Part shown: positions 9,468-17,483 of the stretch, one piece after another
How the letters are laid out: each line of letters opens with the position of its first letter
Numbering within the stretch: the stretch's first letter is position 1
Source of the DNA: Desulfoscipio sp. XC116
Lineage (GTDB): Bacteria > Bacillota > Desulfotomaculia > Desulfotomaculales > Desulfallaceae
Length of the DNA stretch: 64,000 nt
NCBI RefSeq assembly: GCF_039851975.1
Contig: NZ_CP156660.1
Span: 4,035,035-4,099,034 of the forward strand
Direction: 5' to 3'
Made by a program: the position numbers and the translations under genes
The notes under the pieces: generated by a model
Told to the model about the DNA's origin: nothing
Databases searched by the model: none
The model's input: only the letters and a program-made list of their open reading frames with translations

Positions 9468-10668
9468 CTATTGCCCACTTGAAACTACCGCACACATACT
9501 CTACATCCTCATCACTAAGTAAAGTATGTAGCGGCAATGTAATCTCATTCTTATATGCATTAAACGCATTTTGATAATCATTAATATCAAATCCTAAATT
9601 CTTATAAGCCGTAAACATAGGTAATGGCTTATAATGTACGTTACATGCTACCCCAACCTCGGCCATCTTAATAATAAGCTCGTTTCTTAGTTCTTCGTCA
9701 ATTCCAGGTATCCTCGCTAAATAAAGGTGCCCTGAAGAGGCAAAACCATCACCATAATGTTGTAAACTCTTAACCCCTATCGGCAGCAATGCTCTATCAT
9801 ACATCTTAATAATCCCTTTACGTCTCTCCATCAAACCTTCATATCTACTTAACTGCATTAATCCAAACCCAGCCAATATATCAGTCATGTTACATTTATA
9901 GGCGGGATATATAATGTCGTACTCCCATGCCCCTTTTTGGTTTTTCGCTAGTGCGTCTTTAGACTGACCATGAAGGCTGTATAACATAAATTGTTTATAA
10001 AGCCACTCATCATCCAATCCAATATCACTACGCCAAACCACTGCACCGCCTTCAGCTGTGGTTATATTTTTAACTGCATGGAAAGAAAAACAGGTAAAGT
10101 CCGCGACTTGCCCACACTTGAATCCGTGTCTTTCAGCCCCAAAAGCATGGGCGGCATCAGCCATTACGATTACCCTATTAAACAACTCTTGAAGTTCACT
10201 ATTAGCTTTGAAGAGCCCCCTCCTGCTTTCGATAGCTTCATATATGGTATCGTAATCACACATCTTCCCCGCTATATCAACAGGAATTATTGCTTTTGTC
10301 TTCTCTGTAATGGCATCAGCAAGTTTTTCATAATCCATCTCAAAAGAATCCGGAGCGGTATCAACCAGCACGATTTTTGCACCAACGTGATCTATTACAG
10401 AAGCAGATGCCGTATATGTATAAGCTGTAGTTATAACTTCATCCCCAGGACCAATGCCTAAAATACGAAGAGTAAGCTCCATAGCTGCAGTAGCAGAATT
10501 TAAACACACTGCTTTATTCGCACCAACATATTCTGCTATTTTCTTTTCAAATTTTTTTGTTCTGGGTCCAGTTGTAATCCAGCCGGACTTCATCGCTTTT
10601 ATGACTTCTTCAATCTCCGCATCCGTAATATCCGGTGGGGAAAACGGTATATTTCTACTATTAGTCAC
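9451..10668 (-). CDS. DegT/DnrJ/EryC1/StrS family sugar aminotransferase
   Basis: A PLP-dependent enzyme of 405 residues. Key parts are LNSATAAMELTLRILGIGPG (PLP phosphate binding), DAAHAFGA, and FSFHAVKNITTAEGG with Lys200 as the expected Schiff-base lysine. The C-terminal HYKPLPMF is family typical. It probably aminates a UDP-4-keto-6-deoxy-hexose made by a CapD-type dehydratase, two of which lie further along this window. It is the first gene of the variable glycan operon. AAGAGGG lies about 9 nt before the ATG. Substrate is inferred from context only. Confidence 0.88.
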   Translation of the reverse strand: MTNSRNIPFSPPDITDAEIEEVIKAMKSGWITTGPRTKKFEKKIAEYVGANKAVCLNSATAAMELTLRILGIGPGDEVITTAYTYTASASVIDHVGAKIVLVDTAPDSFEMDYEKLADAITEKTKAIIPVDIAGKMCDYDTIYEAIESRRGLFKANSELQELFNRVIVMADAAHAFGAERHGFKCGQVADFTCFSFHAVKNITTAEGGAVVWRSDIGLDDEWLYKQFMLYSLHGQSKDALAKNQKGAWEYDIIYPAYKCNMTDILAGFGLMQLSRYEGLMERRKGIIKMYDRALLPIGVKSLQHYGDGFASSGHLYLARIPGIDEELRNELIIKMAEVGVACNVHYKPLPMFTAYKNLGFDINDYQNAFNAYKNEITLPLHTLLSDEDVEYVCGSFKWAIDEVSE

Positions 10669-10717
10669 TTTTTACCCTCTTTTAAAATTTAATAAATTCA
10701 TATTTATGTACACTCAA

Positions 10718-10746
10718 AATATATCCTGATTTTTCCAGTTCACCAA
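10718..10746 (-). promoter_or_regulatory. Candidate promoter of the variable glycan operon
   Basis: On the minus strand TTGGTG (10741-10746) and TATATT (10718-10723) are separated by 17 bases, placing a start about 45 bases before the aminotransferase ATG. The -35 box matches the consensus poorly. The rest of the 320-base gap 10669-10989 shows nothing else. Confidence 0.35.
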
Positions 10747-10989
10747 CTAACCAACTCAAACCCATAAACTAAAAAAAGACACCACACAATTTGCACTCAC
10801 CCCAAATTGGCATGTCCTAATTATGTATACATCACATTCCCAATACCCCGCTCCATATGTAAACTATTCATCAATATGTATAAAATCGCTCGCCACCCCC
10901 AAAGCCCCGCTCCACATAACGTTTGCCACAAAACTGCCCCGGAACTTATTTCTTCTAAATAGTAAACTTCAACAAGCACTTCAAAATTC

Positions 10990-11934
10990 CTACTCATTTT
11001 CCGAAAAAATCTCATTCAATAAACAACAATATATGCTCCTGGTTTCTTTGACCTGATCCGCCTTAGCGGCCAGTTCCAGTACAGCTTCCGGTGCTGTTTT
11101 AGCATAACGCCGGGTAGTGGAAATGTTTTCATGCCCCAGTATTTCCTGCACCTTGTCAATGGCCACACCCTTTTGCAGCAGCTTAGTGCCTACTGTATGC
11201 CGGCAACGGTGGGGGTAAAAATGCACACCAATTTGTTTTATGCACTTGTATGACCAATTCCTGTATTGAATTGGAGTAACATCTATAAGGGGTATATCAT
11301 CAATCCTTTCCCTTTTAATCTCCGCCAGTTTCCTGGCCACATCTGCATCCATTACCGGTACATATCTTTCTTTATTCCCTTTGTCATGTCTAACCCTGAT
11401 AATATAACCACCATTGTCTAATCTAATTAAATCGCTGCATTGCACGGCTACAACTTCACTTGTGCGCATCCCGGTGGCCAGCATGGTACGGAAACCCAAA
11501 GCAATTTTCTCCGGTATAGTATTTAACCAGTCATTTAACAACTCAAGCTCAGCATTAGTCATAAATTTGGGCAGAGCTTGTCCTTCTTTTACACGCAATC
11601 TTCTGGTGTTTATAGGGTTGCCGCTGATTTTGCCTTCTTCAATCAAAAAATCATAAAAACCTTTCACAACTGATATAGCATCGTTTACAGACCGCGGCTT
11701 TAGTCCCGCTTCCACAAGGTGATTTCTATACATCCTTGCGTGGGAGGGGTTCGGAATAAGAAAATCTATATCATTTTTTTCAACAAAGAGTACAAACTTA
11801 CTTAATTTATAAGTATAGCCTTTGACGGTAACCTCCGAATTGCCCCGCATTTTGAAATCAACCAGGTATTCTTTTATTAGTTGTCTTAATTTGGATTCCA
11901 TTGTTATATATCCCATGTGAAATTTAACAGACAT
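10990..11934 (-). CDS. Tyrosine recombinase/integrase (XerC/D-like)
   Basis: A 314-residue phage-integrase-family protein with an N-terminal SAM-like core-binding domain (about 10-105) and a C-terminal catalytic domain. The catalytic signature is complete: TGMRTSEVV (Arg), HFYPHRCRHTVGTKLL (His-x-x-Arg), LGHENISTTRRYA (His and Tyr nucleophile). A short tail rich in charged residues follows. It would cut and rejoin DNA at paired sites. A second, broken copy of the same type sits at about 14958-15255, suggesting this region is a site of repeated rearrangement. No attachment site could be identified. Confidence 0.88.
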   Translation of the reverse strand: MSVKFHMGYITMESKLRQLIKEYLVDFKMRGNSEVTVKGYTYKLSKFVLFVEKNDIDFLIPNPSHARMYRNHLVEAGLKPRSVNDAISVVKGFYDFLIEEGKISGNPINTRRLRVKEGQALPKFMTNAELELLNDWLNTIPEKIALGFRTMLATGMRTSEVVAVQCSDLIRLDNGGYIIRVRHDKGNKERYVPVMDADVARKLAEIKRERIDDIPLIDVTPIQYRNWSYKCIKQIGVHFYPHRCRHTVGTKLLQKGVAIDKVQEILGHENISTTRRYAKTAPEAVLELAAKADQVKETRSIYCCLLNEIFSENE

Positions 11935-11953
11935 CTATGACATCTTGTTATGC

Positions 11954-12922
11954 TTATTTAACTGCTCCCCTTACTATGGTCGATGCATCATCCAAGCTAT
12001 TGGCAGTATATATATTGTTAATGATTTCATCCAGTATAACTACGTCATTAATTTTCTTTACCTCTGCTTGCAAGCTAAAGGATGCCTCTGCGAATTTAAT
12101 ATCCAGGTACTTGCAAATTGCATCATGGGCCATTTCCACCTTGCCTTCAGCTTTGCCCTCAGCTTTGCCTTCAGCTTTGCCTTCAGCCTTGCCTTCAGCT
12201 TTTGCCCCAACCACCATTGAGATTTCATCCCTGACAGCTTTTTCTCTGAGTTCGTATAGCCTGCGCTCTTTCTTGTTCTTGAAGAAGATCTGCTCAATGG
12301 TCATAGCTTTGCGAATACCGGGGTTTCCCATAGCGATTGCCTCCATTTCTTCTCCCTGAATGTTATTGAGATAAAGCAACCATTCCTCCAAGCCATTTTG
12401 GGGCTTGCGTTTTACCTTAGCAACCTTCTGCAGCTCCAAGAAATGAATTTCCAGATCGTCGTTCAATAACTCTCCCGTTTGATCCTCCCTGACGTGGAAG
12501 GTGTGGTGGTATTTATATGTATCCTCGAACCAATCAAATCCAAGAATATTTATAGTGATGGTCTTCCTAAGGCAAATGAAATTCTGGCCGCTGGCCAATT
12601 GTCCATGATACAGTCCTGCCCAATAAAACAATGTGCGTTTATCAATGTTGTATCTGTTTACTATCTGGACTTCTACATTCACCAATGCCCCGGTGACTAT
12701 TCTAGCCAAAATGTCAAGTCTGGCGGCTTTGTCCAGTAGGTATTTAGGATCCAATTCCCGATCCAGCAACTCTACTGCAGCCAGTTCCTGTCCCGGCAAT
12801 GGCTTCAACACGGCGTTCAGTAAGCTTATTAATGCTTCTTTGCCCTCTTCCGATCCGAATATCCTTTTGAAGGCATAGTCATTTATACGGTTAATGGCTT
12901 TCATTTCCGACAATAACTTCAC
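11954..12922 (-). CDS. Rpn family recombination-promoting nuclease/putative transposase, copy 1
   Basis: A 322-residue PD-(D/E)XK family protein of the Rpn/PDDEXK_2 type. The N-terminus NDYAFKRIFGSEEGKEAL and the core LDILARIVTGALVNVEVQIV (D...E-x-Q nuclease motif) are typical. Five copies of AEGK follow at about residues 240-260, a usual hydrophilic linker in this family. A mature C-terminal helix region differs from copy 2. Known Rpn proteins are DNA endonucleases that promote recombination. The start is ambiguous: GTG 12922 sits right on a GGGGG, and TTG or ATG a few codons later are alternatives. Confidence 0.82.
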   Translation of the reverse strand: MKLLSEMKAINRINDYAFKRIFGSEEGKEALISLLNAVLKPLPGQELAAVELLDRELDPKYLLDKAARLDILARIVTGALVNVEVQIVNRYNIDKRTLFYWAGLYHGQLASGQNFICLRKTITINILGFDWFEDTYKYHHTFHVREDQTGELLNDDLEIHFLELQKVAKVKRKPQNGLEEWLLYLNNIQGEEMEAIAMGNPGIRKAMTIEQIFFKNKKERRLYELREKAVRDEISMVVGAKAEGKAEGKAEGKAEGKAEGKVEMAHDAICKYLDIKFAEASFSLQAEVKKINDVVILDEIINNIYTANSLDDASTIVRGAVK

Positions 12923-13075
12923 CCCCTTACCATAGATATTCCCTCAATAGAACTTTGACGAAAGCAATAGTGATTCCCACTTCAAAATAAATATTCAACC
13001 GTTACCGTTCAGCCATTGAACATTTTACTTTATATTAATAATTTTATCAATAGATGCAACTAATTCCGTTAAATT
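12170..13075. repeat. Long direct repeat, copy 1 (Rpn gene body and upstream region)
   Basis: This segment is nearly identical to 13969-14874 (offset 1799). By eye there are only about seven or eight single-base differences in about 905 bases. Identity stops inside the AEGK-coding repeats on one side and about 150 bases upstream of the gene on the other. Confidence 0.85.
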
Positions 13076-13101
13076 GAAAAATGACGTGATACACAAAGCA
13101 C

Positions 13102-13626
13102 CTACAAAATTTCAAGTATGTTTATAACATTATATTCGCTGTCAAGCTGTTTAACCCAAGCGTCGCCCCAGGTGATCACCAGCACGTTTTTCAAGACATC
13201 TCCCGGAAAATCGCCAATTTCTTCAACTATCCTGTATTTCATACCAAGATTATGAAAAACGATTTTCAATATCGCCGGTACATCACCGGGAGATCCGCAA
13301 AGTATTATTTCCCCTGCGGGTCCGTGGGCAGCCTGGTATTCGGCGATAACTTGTTCCACCGCCCGGCTTATTTTGATAATCTGCCCGTACGATGCTTTAA
13401 GGTACTGATAAGCCAGCCGGGTTTTTTCGGCCATGCCCCCGGGGGTAAGGATATAGCGCAGGGTCCTGCCGTTGACCCTTTCTAGTTTAAGCAACCCTTT
13501 ATGAACCATTTTTTTCAACAGCAGGTTTACGGTACCCACCGAAAGGCCGGTTCCGCCGGCGATTTGACGCTGGGATATTTCGGTATTTTTTTCTATATAG
13601 CTAAGTATTTCGTATTCATGGTTCAA
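13102..13626 (-). CDS. EPS-associated MarR-type winged-helix regulator
   Basis: A 174-residue protein with a winged helix-turn-helix at about residues 1-65 (YEILSYIEKNTEISQRQIAG, GLSVGTVNLLLKKMVHKGLL, then the wing RTLRYILTPGG). This layout matches the small MarR-like regulators often encoded at exopolysaccharide loci. The C-terminal part (IILCGSPGDVPAILKIVFHN) looks like a separate small alpha/beta domain, possibly sensing a ligand. The start is probably TTG 13626 with GGTG 7 nt upstream. It lies between the two Rpn copies and upstream of the variable glycan operon, which it may regulate; that is inference. Confidence 0.7.
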   Translation of the reverse strand: MNHEYEILSYIEKNTEISQRQIAGGTGLSVGTVNLLLKKMVHKGLLKLERVNGRTLRYILTPGGMAEKTRLAYQYLKASYGQIIKISRAVEQVIAEYQAAHGPAGEIILCGSPGDVPAILKIVFHNLGMKYRIVEEIGDFPGDVLKNVLVITWGDAWVKQLDSEYNVINILEIL

Positions 13627-13755
13627 ATATTTTCACCACTTTAATTTTTAGACAACCCAATTCATTTTTGTTCGATTATATCCAATTCAGGACGTGAAGT
13701 ATGGACGACATAAAGTTCCCTTCAGGTTTCATCCTGACCCACACTTAGGTGGCGT

Positions 13756-14721
13756 TTAACTTCCGGCTTTTGTTGCCCCCCCCAAAATGGCTAATACTTC
13801 ATCGAAACTATTGGCTGCATAAACTTTTGTTATAGTTTCTTCCAATACAACCAAGTCACTGATTTTCTTTACCTCCGCTTGCAGGCTAATAGATGCCCCC
13901 GGGAATTTAATGTCTAGGTATTTACAAATAGCATCATGAGCCATTTCCACTTTACCTTCAGCTTTACCTTCAGCTTTGCCTTCAGCCTTGCCTTCAGCTT
14001 TTGCCCCAACCACCATTGATATTTCATCCCTGACAGCTTTTTCTCTGAGTTCGTATAGCCTGCGCTCTTTCTTGTTCTTGAAGAAGATCTGCTCAATGGT
14101 CATAGCTTTGCGAATACCGGGGTTTCCCATAGCGATTACCTCCATTTCTTCTCCCTGAATGTTATTGAGATAAAGCAACCATTCCTCCAAGCCATTTTGG
14201 GGCTTGCGTTTTACCTTAGCAACCTTCTGCAGCTCCAAGAAATGAATTTCCAGATCGTCGTTCAATAACTCTCCCGTTTGATCCTCCCTGACGTGGAAGG
14301 TGTGGTGGTATTTATATGTATCCTCGAACCAATCAAATCCAAGAATATTTATAGTGATGGTCTTCCTAAGGCAAATGAAATTCTGGCCGCTGGCCAATTG
14401 TCCATGATACAGTCCTGCCCAATAAAACAATGTGCGTTTATCAATGTTGTATCTGTTTACTATCTGGACTTCTACATTCACCAATGCCCCGGTGACTATT
14501 CTAGCCAAAATGTCAAGTCTGGCGGCTTTGTCCAGTAGGTATTTAGGATCCAATTCCCGATCCAGCAACTCTACTGCAGCCAGTTCCTGTCCCGGCAATG
14601 GCTTCAACACGGCGTTCAGTAAGCTTATTAATGCTTCTTTGCCCTCTTCCGATCCGAATATCCTTTTGAAGGCATAGTCATTTATACGGTTAATGGCTTT
14701 CATTTCCGACAATAACTTCAC
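13756..14721 (-). CDS. Rpn family recombination-promoting nuclease/putative transposase, copy 2
   Basis: 321 residues, nearly identical to copy 1 through the PD-(D/E)XK domain (one visible change, EAIAMG to EVIAMG). It has four AEGK units instead of five. After the repeat the two proteins diverge: KFPGASISLQ and a GGATKAGS end here, against KFAEASFSLQ and GAVK in copy 1. The gene looks intact. Its downstream side faces the MarR gene and its upstream side faces a broken tyrosine recombinase. Confidence 0.82.
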   Translation of the reverse strand: MKLLSEMKAINRINDYAFKRIFGSEEGKEALISLLNAVLKPLPGQELAAVELLDRELDPKYLLDKAARLDILARIVTGALVNVEVQIVNRYNIDKRTLFYWAGLYHGQLASGQNFICLRKTITINILGFDWFEDTYKYHHTFHVREDQTGELLNDDLEIHFLELQKVAKVKRKPQNGLEEWLLYLNNIQGEEMEVIAMGNPGIRKAMTIEQIFFKNKKERRLYELREKAVRDEISMVVGAKAEGKAEGKAEGKAEGKVEMAHDAICKYLDIKFPGASISLQAEVKKISDLVVLEETITKVYAANSFDEVLAILGGATKAGS

Positions 14722-14874
14722 CCCCTTACCATAGATATTCCCTCAATAGAACTTTGACGAAAGCAATAGTGATTCCCATTTCAAAATAAATATTCAACCG
14801 TTACCGTTCAGCTATTGAACATTTTACTTTATATTAATAATTTTGTCAATAGATACAACCAATTCCGTTAAATT
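13969..14874. repeat. Long direct repeat, copy 2
   Basis: Partner of 12170-13075. The shared segment covers the 5' three quarters of the Rpn gene plus about 150 bases of its upstream region. Confidence 0.85.
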
Positions 14875-14957
14875 ACATTGCATTTAAATCCCTCCCTTAC
14901 ACGGATCAGTAACTTCCAGGCATATCCTTCTTACAACTATCCAGGCAACAATGCAAA

Positions 14958-15255
14958 CTACCGCAGCCAAAACCTATACAGCACCCGGCGTTCCTTTATT
15001 TCGTCAACTTTGGCCGCCAATTCATAGATGGCTTCCGGGGCGGTTTTGGCGTAACGTCGAGTGGTAGAGATGTCGGCGTGCCCCAGTACGTCCTGCACCT
15101 TGTCTATGGATATCCCTTTTTGCAAAAGTTGGGTGCCCGTGGTGTGCCGACACCTGTGGGAGTGAAAGTCCACCCCGGTTTTCAGGCGACATTTGCGTGC
15201 CCACCATTTAAAGGCATGACTGGTTATCCCGAATAAAGGTTTATCATCCCGGCGA
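14958..15255 (-). pseudogene. Broken tyrosine recombinase (C-terminal part)
   Basis: The C-terminal catalytic end is present (HSHRCRHTTGTQLLQKG, LGHADISTTRRYA, then a tail), very like the intact enzyme at 10990-11934. The N-terminal domain and the first catalytic Arg region are missing. Upstream, in frame, the sequence reads GDRRDDKPLFGITSHAFKWW and then changes into a nucleotidyltransferase-like piece, so this is a fusion of two broken genes. Confidence 0.7.
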
Positions 15256-15448
15256 TCTCCTACAAAGTCAATTAAATAATATTCATAACTTCCGCATATA
15301 CCCGCCAGAAGTTTTTTTCGCTACCCAGATTTGCTATGGCCATGTCTATATCGGAATGCTCCATGAATTTTCCCTTTTCCAGCAAGGAACCAAACAAGAA
15401 CACCCGGCGCGGTAACCGGCCAATTGTTCCGGTGTTGGCACGTTAACC
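15255..15448 (-). pseudogene. Broken MNT-type nucleotidyltransferase
   Basis: Minus-strand reading gives RRVFLFGSLLEKGKFMEHSD followed by IDMAIA, the GS...SDID motif of minimal nucleotidyltransferases. A GTG with GAGGTGG upstream begins VPTPEQLAGY in another frame, so at least one frameshift separates start and motif. A second frameshift lies near the EYYLIDFV segment before the recombinase remnant. It is a decayed toxin-antitoxin type gene. Confidence 0.6.
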
Positions 15449-15492
15449 ACCTCAACAATATTATATCAAACTACCGCGTAAGTTACTTCCTC

Positions 15493-17361
15493 TTAACCCG
15501 CCATTTCTTTTCTGTAGTGATTGAAATTGGCGATCAGACCGGCGAGAACTTCGAAAACGTCCTCTCCGGCTATCCCGCCGTTGCCGGTTTGAATCAAAAG
15601 TCTATGTAATTCGGCTTCCAGCCGGGCAAAATCCACCGCGGTGGGGCGGGCAACGAAAATTCTTTCATGTTTTGTGACATCGGAGCCCTCTTCCGCGGTG
15701 AGCAGTTCTTCAAACAGTTTTTCACCGGGCCTTGCACCGGTGAATCTTATTTCAATATCCTTACCGGGCTCCAGGCCGGACAGAGTAATCATCAGCTTGG
15801 CCAGATCAACTATTTTCACCGGCTCGCCCATGTCCAGGATAAAAACTTCCCCTCCCTCGGCCATGGCCCCGGCCTGAATGACCAGTTGAACCGCCTCGGG
15901 TATGGTCATAAAGTATCTTTTCATTTCGGGATGGGTAACGGTGACAGGTCCTCCCCGCAGTATCTGTCTTTTGAATGTAGGCACCACGCTGCCACTGCTG
16001 CCCAGCACATTGCCAAAACGTACGGCGGTAAAAGTGGTCCGGCTCATTTTGTCGAGGTGCTGGACCACCAGCTCCGCCAAACGCTTGGTGGCGCCCATGA
16101 CGCTGGAAGGATTGACCGCCTTGTCGGTGGAAATCATTACAAATATGTCCGTCCCCACCCTATCCGCCGCCTCGGCCACGTTCCTAGTGCCGAAGACATT
16201 TGTTTTAACGGCCTCATCGGGGTGCCGTTCCATCAAGGGAACGTGTTTATGGGCCGCAGCGTGAAAAACCACGGAGGGCCTGTACAATTCAAAAATACCG
16301 TCAATTCTCAGCTTGTCCCGCACATCGGCAATTTCTATGTCAACGGTGAGGTCATGATACGATTCCCGAAGCTCCATTACTATATTATGAATGCTGTTTT
16401 CCCCATGTCCCAGTACAATCAAGCGTGAAGGTGAAAACCCGGCCACCTGCCGGCAAAGCTCGGAACCGATGGAACCGCCGGCTCCGGTTACCATCACTGT
16501 CCTGCCCGTCAGGTATCCGGCTATTTGCCTCATGTTCACCATTACAGGATCTCTTCCCAGCAAGTCCTCCACCTGAACGCTGCGCAGTCCGTTAACCGTT
16601 ACTTTTCCGTCAATTAATTGGTAGATGCCCGGCAATATTTTCAACCTGGCATTGGCGCCTTTGCAAGTTTGCACTGTTTGACGAATGATCTCCCTTGGCA
16701 CCGAGGGCATGGCAATAATAACTTCGGCGATAATACGTTTTTTAATTATCTCCGGAAGTCTGTCGCGGCCGCCAAGCACCGGTATACCCAATATAGTCAT
16801 GCCGTGCTTTTTCACATCATCGTCTACAAAACCGACAGGGATCAGTCCGTTGCCGTGGTTTCGCAATTCCCTGACCACCATTGCCCCGGCATCGCCCGCG
16901 CCCACAATAAGGGCTTTTCTCTTTTCTTTTTTATACCCGCTGTCCTGGCCCATCGCTTTTTGGGCTTGCACGTACACACGCCAGGCACCCCTGGAACCGC
17001 CAATGATCAATATATTAAAGGCCCAGGACATCAGCACGACGCTTCTGGGCAGAGGTGTTTGAATAAAAAAGCTCAATATGAACACACCCGCCGTCCCGGC
17101 TGATACAGCTATGGTGATGGCGATAAGCTCGCCAATGCTGGCATAGGCCCAAACCTTATGGTATAGCCTGAACAGGTAAAAAGATATAATCATCAGCCCG
17201 GCGGCCAAAGGCGCAAAATTAATATATGATTGCAGATAATACAGAGCATTGCCCGATTCATAAAAACGAATCAGCAGCGTCAGCACCATCGCCAGGTTGA
17301 CCAGCACAAAGTCGCAAAAAATCAGGATGGCTGTCCGCAATACCAAGTTCAAGCCCATCAC
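15493..17361 (-). CDS. Membrane-bound nucleoside-diphosphate-sugar 4,6-dehydratase (CapD/FlaA1/PglF-like), paralog 1
   Basis: 622 residues: four N-terminal membrane helices (to about residue 130), a CoA-binding-like Rossmann fold (ALIVGAGDAGAMVVRELRNHG), then an extended SDR domain with TGAGGSIGSELCRQ (NAD binding), FHAAAHKHVPLME, and STDKAVNPSSVMGATKR containing the modified catalytic site of this family. The likely reaction is 4,6-dehydration of UDP-GlcNAc, giving the keto sugar used by an aminotransferase. GGAGG lies directly before GTG/ATG 17361/17358, so the true start may be a few codons later. It is downstream of the large kinase-regulator gene. Confidence 0.87.
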   Translation of the reverse strand: MMGLNLVLRTAILIFCDFVLVNLAMVLTLLIRFYESGNALYYLQSYINFAPLAAGLMIISFYLFRLYHKVWAYASIGELIAITIAVSAGTAGVFILSFFIQTPLPRSVVLMSWAFNILIIGGSRGAWRVYVQAQKAMGQDSGYKKEKRKALIVGAGDAGAMVVRELRNHGNGLIPVGFVDDDVKKHGMTILGIPVLGGRDRLPEIIKKRIIAEVIIAMPSVPREIIRQTVQTCKGANARLKILPGIYQLIDGKVTVNGLRSVQVEDLLGRDPVMVNMRQIAGYLTGRTVMVTGAGGSIGSELCRQVAGFSPSRLIVLGHGENSIHNIVMELRESYHDLTVDIEIADVRDKLRIDGIFELYRPSVVFHAAAHKHVPLMERHPDEAVKTNVFGTRNVAEAADRVGTDIFVMISTDKAVNPSSVMGATKRLAELVVQHLDKMSRTTFTAVRFGNVLGSSGSVVPTFKRQILRGGPVTVTHPEMKRYFMTIPEAVQLVIQAGAMAEGGEVFILDMGEPVKIVDLAKLMITLSGLEPGKDIEIRFTGARPGEKLFEELLTAEEGSDVTKHERIFVARPTAVDFARLEAELHRLLIQTGNGGIAGEDVFEVLAGLIANFNHYRKEMAG

Positions 17362-17483
17362 CCTCCACTAATACTATACTATTGTCCGTTACGGGACGAC
17401 ACTTCAATTATTTTATAATATCTCTTTTCCGCTGGGATCAACCAAAAGTATGAGATGGATGGATTTAAACTCCGACTAATTGA

